DNA of 64,000 bases from Proteromonas lacertae (Eukaryota > Sar > Bigyra > Opalinata > Proteromonadidae), in assembly GCA_002245135.1 (NCBI GenBank), contig NGBS01000300.1, forward strand, positions 1-64,000, given 5' to 3'. Below the pieces are notes generated by a model. It saw nothing but the letters and a program-made list of their open reading frames with translations. It had not been told where the DNA came from and made no database searches. Below are positions 23,716-36,372 of the stretch, in pieces; position 1 is the first letter of the stretch; each line of letters starts with the position of its first letter. The translations under genes were made by a program, and so were the position numbers.

Positions 23716-26700
23716 CTAAAAATCATCCCCATGTTTCAAATCAAACAACATATCCATATATTTCCTTCTTTGTACTAATCCTCTATACCAACTCTGTATT
23801 TTAGTTGCATTTTTCTTTTCTTTCTTTTCACGAGGTGTCATTGTGACTAATCCATCAAAAAATGTTTCTTCTCCACTCATTGTTCTACCTCTATTATTTG
23901 AATCATAATTATTACTTTCCATTTCTATTTTATATAATTTAGAAGCTATTGATCTAGTTAAACTATTAGGTGATTCTAAACCACTGAAAAAAGTTTCACC
24001 TCCATTCAATGGTGAACTTGTCCCACTTTTATTACTGTTATTACTACCATTGTATCTTGGTGGTCTTGAATTAGATGATCTTGTAGAATTTGGTGTATCT
24101 TTTCTATTCTCAATTTTATCTTGAACAGTAACATTCATATTTTTATTATTACTGTTTGAATTATTATTGCTATTTCCACTATTACATGTCTCAGAATCAT
24201 TATCTTCTAAATCAGAATAATCTGGTGAAGTGATTGGACTAACATACATTGTCATATTTTTATCTTCTTCTTCTTCACTGATAGAATCAGGACTTAAATT
24301 AAATATATTATCATAAACAGATTTTGTAGTAGATTTATTATTATTTTTTGCATTTGGATGTTGTAGTAAATTAACAATATCATTATTGACATTGGGAGAT
24401 TTCCTGTTCAAAAATGGGAATGGTGAACTATCAGGTTCTGCTGAATCAGATACAGGTGAAGAATCACCACTAATTGGTTTTTTACGTTTATTCAATTTTC
24501 TTGATATAGTTGGTGGAGATTTTAAACTTAATTTAGTTTTTCTCTTACTCTTTCCTTCTTTTGATTTTGTATTATTTCCATCTTCTTCATCTTTATTGAA
24601 TAGTAACTGAGGTGGTGGTAATTCTTCACTTTCTTTTTCTTCTTTCTTATCATTATTACTATTCTCATTACAATCTGGTGCATTTGGAGGAAATACTAAC
24701 ATATTATCATCACTACAGCTTCTTTCCATAAACTCCATTTTTAATTTTGATTTCTGATTTGTTTTGCTTTTACCATTCTTTGGTTCTTCAAATTTCAGTG
24801 AACTAGATCTCTCAAAACCTTTTGAACCTTTTTTACTCAAATCAAATACTTTTTTATTATCATTATTCAATTTCTTTTTAGTTGTAATTGATGATGTTTG
24901 TGGTGATGTCTTTAATGAATTAGGAATTGATTTTTGTTTTTGAGATGATGGTTCTTCTGTAGGAAATGTCACATTTGATAATGAACTTTTACTTGGTTTT
25001 AATGTTTTCTTCAGTGTTGTTTTGGGTGTACATCTAGGTGTAGCATCAGGTGTTTTTAAATCAGGTGTTTCTGTTAATTGAACCAACTGTAATTCGACTT
25101 TTGTATATTTTCTTTCAAGTTTATCATACTTCATTTGCAGTTCTTTTAAGGCTTTTGATTCAGCTAAATATTTATTGTCTGCTGTTAACATTGATGATGA
25201 ACTTTTCGAATTTCCTGATTTCTGGTTTGTTAAAACATCAATCTTTTGTTTATACAATTGTTCTTTATATTTCATACTGTTTACTTTTTGTTCCAATTGT
25301 TTGATTTCTTCATTCAATTTCTCATTTGTTTTCTTTAATTCAAACATCTTTTTATCAATATGTTCTTTATCAGTTTTTGTGTCAGTAAATACTGAATTTT
25401 TCATTTCTATTTGATATTTTAAACTCTTTATTGTTGCATCTGCATTTGATATATCTATCTCTTTAGCTTGAAGTTCTGATTTGGATTTTTTCAGTTCTTC
25501 ATTCATTCTTTTAATTTCACTTTTTAATGAACTTATCTCATCACTTAATTTCTTATTTGTAACATTATTAGCTTCAATTTCAATATATTTCTTAGGAATT
25601 GATAGATCCATTGGAGTTGCTAATGATGCATAATTCAAAGTAGCTATAGTCTCATTACTAGTTACATTCTGAACATGAAACATAATAATTATCTTTGAAT
25701 CATGATTTAAATACTCTTTTAATAATAAAGTAATTTTATTACTTCTATGCGGTACGAATTTTTCATTATTTTTCAATGCTCTTAATACATCTTTTATTGA
25801 TTGTAATGACGATTGGACATATTTATTCTTACTATCACTATTAGCTAAATAAACAAAACATAATTTCCCTGTTACTTTTATACCAACATCTGTAACTCTT
25901 TTGATGGTTATTAATATTATTTTATGGGAATCTTTTGATGTGGATGAAGAAATTATTGTTTTATATGTTGAGATAAAATCAGTAAAATGTTCAATTACTT
26001 TTGATTCATTTCCTGTTATTTGAATATTACTGGAAGATTCAGACACTGTGATTTTAGTATGTTTTGGAGATTGTAAATCATACAAATCATCATTTACCAT
26101 TTCATATATTGACAATGATATTTCAAATGATTTATCTTTACTGCAATTACTTTTATAATTCATCAAGTATTCCATTGTCATTTGAATTATTCCGACATTA
26201 TTATTATTATGATTATCATCACATCCATTTAGTGTACAAGTCTTTCCAGTATCTTTTGAACCGTATAATAGCATACATATCCTATATCCATCAACTACTG
26301 ATGCTAAAACTGGTTCATTAAACTGAAAAACTGATAGTTGAGAATGTGAAGGTGAAAAACAATAGTCAAAATGGTATGGCTTGAGTGATTCTCGATAGTC
26401 TTTAGCTGATACACTTCCTTCATCATATATTTGTATAGGATTAATCTGCGATGAGGTTGATGAAGAAGATGCAGCAGGTATTACTCTAAGTTCACTTATG
26501 ATACATCCTTGATTGTTTTGTAATGTGGATAATAGTTTGGAATATTTAATAAATAAGGTATTATACTTAAGGCTCTGCAAAAGAAGAGAAGATTCAACTG
26601 ATTTGGAAAATGTTTCTAAAGTCTGGGAATATTGTTTTAACATTTCTTGTGTCTTTTTCTTTATAGGAGATAATGGAAGTCCTTTCTCTGGTAGTGACAA

Positions 26701-26841
26701 TTTTCTGTAATCTGTTACTGTTTTAGTATGTGTCATACTTAATTCTTGGTATTTTTCCCATTGGTCTTTCGTCATATTTATTAACTGGTAGTAGTTGTTA
26801 ATTTTATCTTCAGATAAACATTGAGTGTCTGAGTGGTTCAT
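23716..26841 (-). CDS. Divergent kinesin with long C-terminal tail and IQ motif
   Basis: Single exon, 1041 residues. An N-terminal coiled coil (about 1-110) precedes a motor-like domain, as in kinesin-14. The P-loop is present (YGSKDTGKTCTLNG), and the C-terminal motor elements NKITLLLKEYL and ATLNYASLA can be aligned. Switch I (NxxSSR) is not recognisable and switch II DLAGSE reads YLANSD, so ATP hydrolysis is doubtful. After the motor come coiled coils (410-560), a long Ser/Asn-rich disordered region, and near the C-terminus one IQ-like helix (ATKIQSWYRGLVQRRKYMDM) that could bind calmodulin. Possibly a non-motile microtubule-binding kinesin. The frame is open for over 3 kb, which argues against pseudogene decay. 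Confidence 0.8.
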   Translation of the reverse strand: MNHSDTQCLSEDKINNYYQLINMTKDQWEKYQELSMTHTKTVTDYRKLSLPEKGLPLSPIKKKTQEMLKQYSQTLETFSKSVESSLLLQSLKYNTLFIKYSKLLSTLQNNQGCIISELRVIPAASSSSTSSQINPIQIYDEGSVSAKDYRESLKPYHFDYCFSPSHSQLSVFQFNEPVLASVVDGYRICMLLYGSKDTGKTCTLNGCDDNHNNNNVGIIQMTMEYLMNYKSNCSKDKSFEISLSIYEMVNDDLYDLQSPKHTKITVSESSSNIQITGNESKVIEHFTDFISTYKTIISSSTSKDSHKIILITIKRVTDVGIKVTGKLCFVYLANSDSKNKYVQSSLQSIKDVLRALKNNEKFVPHRSNKITLLLKEYLNHDSKIIIMFHVQNVTSNETIATLNYASLATPMDLSIPKKYIEIEANNVTNKKLSDEISSLKSEIKRMNEELKKSKSELQAKEIDISNADATIKSLKYQIEMKNSVFTDTKTDKEHIDKKMFELKKTNEKLNEEIKQLEQKVNSMKYKEQLYKQKIDVLTNQKSGNSKSSSSMLTADNKYLAESKALKELQMKYDKLERKYTKVELQLVQLTETPDLKTPDATPRCTPKTTLKKTLKPSKSSLSNVTFPTEEPSSQKQKSIPNSLKTSPQTSSITTKKKLNNDNKKVFDLSKKGSKGFERSSSLKFEEPKNGKSKTNQKSKLKMEFMERSCSDDNMLVFPPNAPDCNENSNNDKKEEKESEELPPPQLLFNKDEEDGNNTKSKEGKSKRKTKLSLKSPPTISRKLNKRKKPISGDSSPVSDSAEPDSSPFPFLNRKSPNVNNDIVNLLQHPNAKNNNKSTTKSVYDNIFNLSPDSISEEEEDKNMTMYVSPITSPDYSDLEDNDSETCNSGNSNNNSNSNNKNMNVTVQDKIENRKDTPNSTRSSNSRPPRYNGSNNSNKSGTSSPLNGGETFFSGLESPNSLTRSIASKLYKIEMESNNYDSNNRGRTMSGEETFFDGLVTMTPREKKEKKNATKIQSWYRGLVQRRKYMDMLFDLKHGDDF

Positions 26842-27402
26842 TTTTTGTAATCTAACTAAAATAATTGCTAATCAAACGTATAATATTGAATCCGTAGACT
26901 ATTTCAATATGTAGTTACGAAGATATAGAAGTGTTTAAGTCAAATCAAACTTTTTCTTTTAAGTTGATTTTTGTAGTTACTATTGATTTGTTAAGCTAAT
27001 TAACCATTACAAATTAAAATATGAAATATCATCATTCTGCATAAAACATATTAAATAAAACTGTCTGCAAAATGAGCTAATTCGAGTGTGCTTACAGTAT
27101 AGTTTTATGTACTAGTAAATTGACGTTAAATATAAATAAATTAGTGAAAATAAGTATTAATTGCTTTAGGAATTTTTACAATAGTTGTGTGCGAATAAAA
27201 TTGATGGAATTTGATGATATACATAGGCATATTTTATGATAATGATATTTTAAAAGCTAAAAATAAGCAATTTTGGTAATCTAGTGATGAGAAAAATGAT
27301 AAAACTAATATGAAACGAATCTATTTCTATAAAATAAAACAAAGATAATAAAACAAAGAAAACACTTAATAATAATAATAATAACAATAACAACAATACA
27401 GT
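26842..27402. other. Intergenic region, no gene seen
   Basis: About 560 nt upstream of the kinesin gene and downstream of the V-ATPase gene (both minus). No coding content or known element is seen; an (AAT)n/(AAC)n microsatellite lies at 27368-27400. Confidence 0.6.
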
Positions 27403-29340
27403 CTAATCTTCAGCAAGGTTTCTAATTGCAGTTTCTATGTTACTACATAAATCATTCACTTTCTTTTCTAACTCTTCTCTTGGTTGACGAGGTATTTCAA
27501 ACTTCAAAGATGTTAATTGATAAATCAATTGAGTTAATGAGTTTTTGATATGAGCATAAGTTAATTGTTTACCATTTGCAGCACATTCGTTCATAAAGTG
27601 ATCACATGTGTTGTAGAAGTGACAAATAGCTTTCATCATCAATACAGATTTAAATAATGGACAATTATAATCATAATCACTGAAAGCATTTTGTTGTAAG
27701 AAATCTTCTCGAATAATCTTAGCAACTTCCAATATCAACTTTTGTCCTTCAGATAATGCATCTCTTCCTACTAATTGTACAATAGCGGTTAAACTTTCTT
27801 CTTCTTGTAAGATTTCTTTGAATTTAGCTTGCATCTTAGTAAAATCAGTAAACTGTGCATCAAAATATGGTTGTAAATTTCGATCATAATTTGAATAACT
27901 AATCAACCAATTAATTGAAGGGAAATGTTTACGTTGAGCTAATTTCTTATCTAATCCCCAGAATACTTGTACAATACTCAAAGTAGCTCTAGTAACAGGA
28001 TCACTGAAATCACCACCAGGTGGACTAACAGCACCAACCACAGTAACACTACCTTTTCTCTCAGGACTTCCTAATAATGTGCATTTTCCAGCTCTTTCAT
28101 AAAATGCAGCTAATCTAGCAGATAAATAAGCAGGATATCCATTATCAGCTGGCATTTCACCTAATCTTCCAGATATTTCTCTAAGTGCTTCAGCCCATCT
28201 TGATGTACTATCAGCCATCATAGCTACATTCTTACCCATATCTCTGAAATACTCAGCCATTGTTATACCAGTGTAAATGGAAGCTTCTCTTGCTGCTACA
28301 GGCATGTTGGATGTATTAGCAACTAAACAAGTTCTTTGCATAATGCCAATCTCTTTACCATCTTTAGTGATCTTTAATTCAGGGAAATCAGCTAAGACTT
28401 CTGCCATTTCATTACCTCTTTCACCACAACCTACATATATAACACAATCACAGTTTGAATATTTGGATAAAGCTTGAGAAATAACGGTTTTACCACATCC
28501 AAAAGCACCTGGTACGGAACAAGTACCACCCAAAACACTGGGGAATAACGTATCAATGACTCTCTGACCTGTAACTAATGATTCTGTTGCTGCTAATTTC
28601 TCGACTACTGGTCTTGGCTTACGAACAGGCCAGAAATGAGAAAGTGTTAATTTTTTGATTTCTCCTGAAGTTGTATCTTGCACTTCTAACACTGTATCAC
28701 TTAATTTGAATTCTTCATGACCATCAGTATCTCGACCATATACTTTCACTACATTACCTGAGATATGAGGTGGACACATTATCATATGATTGGGCATTAA
28801 CTCATTTTCATAGACTGAACCGAATATATCACCACCAGATATTGGATCTCCTTCTTTGAAGTGTAAGGGAGTATATTGCCACATACGATCACTATTGTTA
28901 TTATAATTTAATATATATACTGATCTAATGCTGGAATATCTGAGCCTCTTGGAATAAAAGGTGATTTTGATTGTTTTGAAATACCTTCTAAAGGTCTTTG
29001 AATACCATCAAAAATATTGGACATTATTCCAGGTCCTAATTCTACAGACAATGGTTGTTTCTTTCTTAATACTGGATCTCCTACTGTAAGACCAGCTAAT
29101 ATATTATAGAAGCAAAAATCTATACCAGTATCTTCGTAGCATTGAATAGAAGCAGTATCACCTTCCAATTTAATAATCTCACCGACCAATTTCTCGTATC
29201 CTACTCTTACTAATTCATACATAGCTGCACCCATCATATGTTCAGCAACAACCACTACGAATGGCATAAATGAAAATATTTATTATACATGGACCAGCGA
29301 CTTTCAATACATATCCAAAATCACTTTCTTTTTGTTCCAT
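27403..29340 (-). CDS. ATP6V1A: V-type proton ATPase catalytic subunit A
   Basis: Nucleotide-hydrolysing subunit of the V1 sector that acidifies endomembrane compartments. It has the Walker A sequence [17 protein letters not shown], the family insertion (non-homologous region, FWPVRKPRP onward), [11 protein letters not shown], and [21 protein letters not shown]. Three introns: one after GYVLKVAGP, one of 30 nt inside [14 protein letters not shown] (its length is a multiple of three, so retention keeps the frame open), and one of 29 nt at LDHDRMW. Start ATG at 29340. About 615 residues, the usual size. Expressed next to, but divergently from, the flagellar GAS8 gene, 139 bp away. No irregularity. 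Confidence 0.97.
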
Positions 29341-29478
29341 TTTAGCAAGATAATTTTTATGGATTCAAGTTTCAATCAAATCTTTTGTTTTTCACACACC
29401 CATTTTATCATTTTTGAATAAATAGGGGTTTTAAAAACTTGAGAAAAGAGTTTGAAATAATCGTTTCTTTTTATAAAA

Positions 29479-30928
29479 ATGCCTGGAAAGAAAGGTAAGA
29501 AGGGTCGAAAGAAGAAGAAGACACCAGAAGAGATACAGAAAGAACTAGAAGAACAACGAAGGGTGCAGCTGATGGTAGTAGCCACAAAATTAGAACATGA
29601 TATAGCTATAGAAGATAGAGATTTTAATGAATTTCAACAACAGAGAGTATGCATTTAGATTATAATTAATATAGGAAAAACTGAACTATTTTTGGATTGT
29701 AGCAAAAAAAGAGTTAGAAGATTATCAAACAATAAAAAGAAATAAAGAAAGAGAATTACAGGATTTAAAAGAAAGAAATGAGGTTGAAATAAAATCATAT
29801 AAAAATAGAGTAAAACATTTGTTGTATGAACAACAGTCTACAGTAACAGAACATTATATAGATTCAGAATTAACATTAAAACAATTACAAGACAAACATA
29901 GAGAAGAAGAAGAACATTTGAAACGAGATATTCACGATTTACAACTTCAATTGAAAGAAATGGAATTAAATCATGAAGATTATTTAAAAACACTTAAACA
30001 AGAACAAGATAGACAAATTACAGAAGCTAGACAAGAAGTAGAGAGAAAATCAAAAGAATATAATCAAAAATATGAAAAAATGGCAAAAGATCTAAGAGAG
30101 CAATTAGAAGCAAGAAGAAAAGAGGATGTATCAAGAATAGAACAAAGAAAAAACAACCATATTGCAGATTTAATGAAATCTCATGAAAAAGCCTTTGCTG
30201 AGATTAAAAACTATTATAATGATATTACACACAATAATTTAGATCTTATAAAGAGCTTAAAAGAAGAAGTAGCTGCTTTGAAGAAGAAAGAAGCTCAAGA
30301 TGAAAAAATGATGTATGAAATCGCTCAAGAGAATAAAAACATGGCAGAACCATTATCTAAAGCATTAGAAGATGTAAAAATATTACGAGCTAAGCTTGAA
30401 CAGTATAATAAAGATAAATTGAAATTAAAAGAGAATCAAGCTTTGTTAGCTAAGAAGGAAGCAATATTAGCAAAGAATGATTGGGAACATGAAGTATTAT
30501 TACAGAGGTATGAGCATTTAAAGAAAGATAAAGATAGATTATTTGATGCTTTCCAAGATGCTATATATGATGTTCATCAGAAGAGTGGATTGAAGAATTT
30601 GCTGTTAGAAAAGAAATTAAATGCTCTAAAGGATGAGCTGATAAAGAAAGAAGCTCAATTGAATGAAGTATTAGTACAAGCATCATTAGATAATAGTGTT
30701 TTTGGCACAATTACTAGAAAATTAGATGATGTTGTGGAAGTAAAAAATCAAATGATTAGGGATCTTCAAGCCGAATTGGAGAGAGTTATTAGGTTACATA
30801 ATCATGCAATTGAAACATATGAAGGAAGATTGCTTGATTATGCCATTCCTGTTGAAGAGTTAGGATTTAGACCTCGTTTAGCTAATTTGCCACAGATTCA
30901 ACTAATTCCTCCTTCACAAACTAAATAA
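29479..30928 (+). CDS. GAS8: Growth arrest-specific 8 / dynein regulatory complex subunit 4
   Basis: Coiled-coil subunit of the nexin-dynein regulatory complex (DRC4, trypanin, PF2), which couples axonemal dyneins in motile cilia. Signature: basic N-terminus MPGKKGKKGRKKKK, then AEIKNYYNDITHNNLDLIKS, KEEVAALKKKEAQDEK, NKNMAEPLSKALEDV and LLQRYEHLKKDKDRLFDAF, all hallmark GAS8 blocks, and a C-terminal PVEELGFRP. One intron, 29647-29674, joins QQQR to EKLNYF; 473 residues result, the normal family length. Its presence is the strongest evidence that the organism builds a motile flagellum. Expression should follow ciliogenesis, but no specific element is visible. Confidence 0.95.
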
Positions 30929-31052
30929 TTTTTATGTAATAAACTTTTTATTATCATTATAATTATTTGTTGGTGTTGTTACTAAACATACAAGAAGAAA
31001 TAAAACAAAAAGCAAAATAAATAACTCAAGCCAAATATTTTATTTATTAAAA

Positions 31053-34000
31053 ATGAGTGATTTTGTAAGATTTGACCATAAAGAGGATAATGTGATAAAG
31101 GTAATTGGAAGCGGTACATATGGTACGGTGGCAAAAGTGAAAAATAGTGGCTATATTTATGCTAGAAAATCAATGATTGTGATGAACAATATAAATGATA
31201 TTATTAATGAATTGGCTATTCTCAAATCACTGAAACATAAGAATATAGTAGCTTATTATGGATATAGCGATGATAAAACAGAAAATAGGTTTTATATTTA
31301 CACTAGATATTACGAGAAAGGTGATTTATTTGATTTGATTGATAATCGTAGTAAAAGTGATTTTCCTGATGATCAGTTGTTAAAATATATGATTGACTTG
31401 GTGAATGGATTGATTTACATTCATCAAAAGAATTTAATCCACAGGGATTTAAAGTCACCAAATATTTTTATAGGAAATGATGATGAATTGGTGATTGGTG
31501 ATTTTGGTTTAACTAATAACTCTAATAATACTGATGATAGAGTTGTTGGAACATTTAAATATATTGCTCCAGAAATATGGGATTCTCATCCTCCAAAATA
31601 TACTACATATACAGATATATATGCATTAGGATGTATTTTCTATGAATTATATACATTGAGATTGTTGCATCAAGGTGAGAATAAAAAAGAAATTAGAGCA
31701 GATATATTAGATGATAATAAAACAATTTGTTATGAGAGAAATGATAAACCACGAATCGAGAGATTAGAAAGTGTAATTAAGAAGATGTTGTCTTATATTG
31801 CTGAGGAGAGAGGATCTTTAGATGAAATTCGAAATGAACTTATTTCAATAAAATCAGAAATTATAACAACATCATCAATAAATCCAACTGACACAAAACT
31901 TACAGCTAATAATAATGAAACTTCCACTTTATCACATTCAAATCAAGATTCAAGTGTATCAACATCTTTACTATCTACTCATAATAATCACTTATCATTA
32001 ATAGTATATAAACATTATAGAATTATTCTATATAGTTGAATTTCTATTTAGAAAATGGAACATTGAAAGAAAAGACATTAAATGAGATAAGTGATATGAC
32101 AACTGAAGAATTTTCATCATATTGGGATGATGATTTATTATTTGTATATATATTAATTGATAATATAATTTTGTAGACATTATTTCCTGAAGTTGATCAA
32201 AAAGAAACTCAATTTACCGAAGAAGACTTAGAGACACTCAAATTAGGAAAAAGAAAATTCCAATCTCAACTACAGAATATAATTAACAATCTAAAGAATA
32301 TGCCAAGCAAGAAATATGAAGAATATGAAGATCGAATTGTAAAATTCTTATCATCAATTGAAAAATCACTTGATTCATCTTCATATGATACAAACACTCA
32401 ATCTTATGATAATACTAGTGGTTCTTGTAATTATAATTCTCTAATTGTATATAAATAATCAAATAATTTGAATAGTTGAATATATATCTACAAAATGGAG
32501 GAATAAAAGGAAAGACATTAAATGAAATAAGTGAAATGAGTATAGAAGAGTTAGACTCATTTTGGGATGATGAATTATTTTGTGTATTTAATAAAATAAT
32601 TGTACATAAATAGTTTTTTTTTCCTTCAATTAATCAAGATAATCCTCCATATACTAAAGATGATGCAAATATACTCGAATCTGAAAAAAGTAAATTTCAT
32701 CCTCAATTACAGAAAATGATTAATTATCTTCTGAATTTACCTAAAGTAAATCAAGAAGAGTATAAAGATAGAATTATAATTTTCTTATCATCAATTGATG
32801 AAACATTTGATCATTTCATGTTATCTATTGTATAAATAATATCTATATTCATTTAGGTGGATTTTTATTTGAATAATGCATGTGTGAAGGGTATAACAAT
32901 AAAAGAATATAGTGAAATGACAGAAATTGAGTTTGTTAGAAAATGGGAAGATTATCTTTTGAATGTATATTTTTATAATCTTTAAATTACTAGTGGTTTT
33001 TCCCTCAAATTGGTCAAGATTATCCAGTTTGTACTTATAAAGACTTAATGAAATTGAATGAAAATATAAAAATAATTCAACCAATTATTTTTAAATTGAT
33101 CTTGTTAGTGATTAATGTATATGGTTTTGGTTATAATACCGAAACAGAAACAATAAATAATAATTGTTCAAAAAATTACACTTTTAATATCATGAAAAGA
33201 GATTTCGTAAGAATAGGCAATTTTTTGATGAAAGTGGCATACAATGATTCTGCTGATTTATTTTGTAAAGTTATGAAAAAAATTAATGAAAAAATCGAAA
33301 TAAATCCTGTATATGTATATAAATTATATTGAATAGATTATGGTAGTAAATTATTTGTCTTCATATAGTGACAATACGACTACAACTACAACTTCACCTG
33401 AAACAATATCTGATAAATATTCTGTTGGATGTGCTTTTGGTATTAGTAATATATATTGTGGTGTATATGAAAATGAAAAATGTGAAATACTTTCACTTGA
33501 TGGTATAAAGAACAATTTGAGGAATATTGTATATTTCAGTCCAAAATCATGTCAAGTATTAGCTGGTGAACAAGCAAGATGCCATATTAATGAATCAAAT
33601 CAATGCATTTATGATTTTAACAGAATAATTGAGTTAGAATATGATAGTAATGAAGTTATTAAAATGAAAGAAAGATTCAATATAATAGATAAAAATAACA
33701 AGCCAATTTTCAAGGTAGAGTATTCAAATAGTATGTATGATTTATCTCCTTCAGATATAATCTCTGAAATACTTGTTTATATCTATAGAAGTTTAAAAAA
33801 ACATTTCAATTCTAAACCAGATGATAAATTCAATGTTGTTGTTGCAGTTCCTTTGTTTTATAGTGAAAGACAAAGAAATGAAGTAAAGCTAATATTTCAA
33901 AAGCAATTTCATAAATCAAATATAACTGTTATTCCTGATTTTTCATCAATAGTTATTGGTTATATCTATAATAACGAAAAACAAGAAGAAATAGCTAAAA

Positions 34001-34603
34001 TGAAAGAAGAAATAGTATTAGTGTATGATTTTGGTGAATCTACATTTAAAGTAAGCTTAGTAAAGGTGAATTATGAAAATAAAATTATAAAATTACTAGA
34101 AAAAGAATGTGATATGGATTTAGGAGGAAAAAATATTGATGAATGTATAATGAACAATTACATTTGCAAATATTTGTGTGTAGATGGTACAGATATAGAT
34201 TCAAACAAAATGAATGAATTAAAAGACGAATGTAAAAAAGTAAAATATTTATTAAGTTCAAAAGAATGTGAATCTGCAGAATTGAACTGTGAATGGTTAA
34301 AATGTAGTGGTATAGATTGTAAATTACAAAGAAATGAATTTGATGAAATGTGTGATGATATTTATGTTAAAACTATGAAATATGTTGATGATATAATTGA
34401 AAAATCACATTTTTCTCAAGAATCTATTTCAACAGTCATTTTAGTGGGAGGTTCAAAGTAAGATTATGAAAATAAGAAATTTGATGAGTGAAAAATTCAT
34501 TCATTCTAAAATCATGTATGATATTGAAAATGATGAATTGAATATAGCAGGGTGTATTGCCTATGGAAATATAACAAATTATAAGTTTATAATTGAAGAA
34601 TAA
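31053..34603 (+). CDS. Protein kinase fused to three novel repeats and an HSP70-type ATPase domain
   Basis: Starts MSDFVRFDHKEDN. The kinase domain has GSGTYGT, an ARKSM lysine, HRDLKSPN, DFG and APEIW, so it is predicted to be active. Short introns (GTATAT to (A)TAG) then carry the frame through three copies of a roughly 100-residue unit starting LNFYL.NG..K.KTLNEIS.M and containing a conserved Trp (SYWDD, SFWDD, RKWED), FFP and FLSSI. The last part is an HSP70 nucleotide-binding domain: VGCAFGISN, VYDFGEST, DMDLGGKNID and VILVGGS. Near 34459 one extra A breaks the frame; KIMKIRNLMS follows and the protein ends at 34603. No stop or start-like gap separates the parts, so one gene is the simplest model; a transcript would prove it. 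Confidence 0.72.
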
Positions 34604-34901
34604 GATTTATAGTCATTGATATTATTATTTTGTTACTATTGCTCCTACAAAAAATGAAACTGATATAAAATAAGAGAAAAACGAGGGGAAAAAAAGAAAA
34701 TAGAGTAAATAACAATTCCATAACTTTTTATTCCATAAGAAAATTTCTAACAAGTATTTATACTGCATTACTGTATAATCTGAATGTAAGTCATGTTTGT
34801 GCGTCAAAAATCGAAAAATAAAAGTCAAACGAATATTCGAGCCTATATTTATCTTGATACTGAAATTTTATGTTAATGATTAATTAGAACAATTTTCATA
34901 A

Positions 34902-36344
34902 ATGCAAATGAATAGAAACACAAAAAGAAGAGAAAATAATAGGTTAATACCATCTCCAATAGGTGAATCAAAAGTATTAGTTAGTACGTTGAATATATCT
35001 AATATTAAACCAAAGAATGTTTTAAATTTCCTTCAAAACATTTATATTATCAACAGGCTAAGGTTGAAGAACATATTACCTTCAACTATCATAGCTCTAT
35101 CTCCAAGGTCTTTATCAATAGAACAAGGAATGTTGAAATCGAATTTATACTTTATAGCCAATAGTAAAAATCCAAATGTTATGTATTTTCAACAGATTTG
35201 TGAAATTCTTCACCGTTTTCATTCTGTGAATTATATTAGTGGTAATTTAAAACCTTCAAATATATTATTCAGTAAATGTGGAGATATTTATATAAGTGAT
35301 TATTTCTTAAATGACATTAGAGAAAAAAGAATTATTAATTATCCAAATATAAGAAAATATTTAAGTCCTGAGCAAATAGAAGGTAAAAAAACAACGTTCT
35401 CTAGTGATATTTGGTCATTGGGAATGATATTGTACTTTATATGTGAAAGAAAAGAATATAACAACATAAGAAATGATAGAATAAAACTAACAAATAGCAG
35501 TTACAAACAATATGAGTATTTAATTAATAGAATGATGAGAATTAATCCATTAGAAAGAATATCACTAGATGAAATATTATTAATAATTAGAAAAAATGAA
35601 TTAAAAGACGATCAATGGATTTGTAACCCTAAGATGTTTGAATTTATAAAAGAGAATGCTTATATATTATATTATGAATATTATCATAGACTTGATTATA
35701 TGTTAAGAACTAAAATTGATTATAGATTGATGGATAATGATAATACTGAATTAAATTTTGAATGGAGTATATATATATATTATTTATTTTATAGATGATA
35801 TTGGAGATGTAGGATGTGAATATTTAAATGATCATATTAGATCATTTACATCAATAACAAATCTAAATTTATGGGCAAATGTAATATCCGATAATGGAGT
35901 ATATTATATTAATTTAACTTATTTTAATAATTTACAGTATGTAAATTTAGGCTGTATATAATATAAATGATTATAATAATAGCGAATAGAATAAGTGATA
36001 TTGGCTTGAATTATATTGTAAATCAATTTAAAATTATTCCAAAATTAATTCAATTAAATATTTGTCGTATAATAAAACAATATTATTTATTATAAATAGA
36101 GAATATGATTAGTGACAATGGCGTTGTTGAATTATCAAATCATTTCACAGATATAACTAGATTAAAAAGATTGGATATAAGTTGTAATTCAATAACTGAA
36201 TATGGAATAATGTATTTATCTCACCATATTACAGTATGTTCAACATTAAACACATTATATATATATGGTAATAAGATAAAGAATTTTGATAAAGTGAAGA
36301 AGAAGATAAAATCAATGCAACCTAATCAACAACTAAAGATTTAA
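34902..36344 (+). CDS. Pseudokinase with C-terminal leucine-rich repeats
   Basis: The N-lobe is short and lacks a recognisable glycine loop. The C-lobe reads SGNLKPSNILF (catalytic Asp replaced by Asn) and ISDYF (DFG lost), then LSPEQIEG and SSDIWSLGMILYF. A helical spacer leads to about four LRRs (NVISDNG, NRISDIGLNYI, NMISDNGVVEL, NSITEYGIMYL, NKIKNFDK). Introns in the LRR region are 27-39 nt; most lie in phase 1 at the position before the conserved Asn, as in the gene at 8622. The start MQMNRNTKRR is the first ATG of the open frame. No membrane segment. Function unknown; likely a protein-interaction scaffold. Confidence 0.72.
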
Positions 36345-36372
36345 ATAATAAATATTTATATTTTTATACTAT

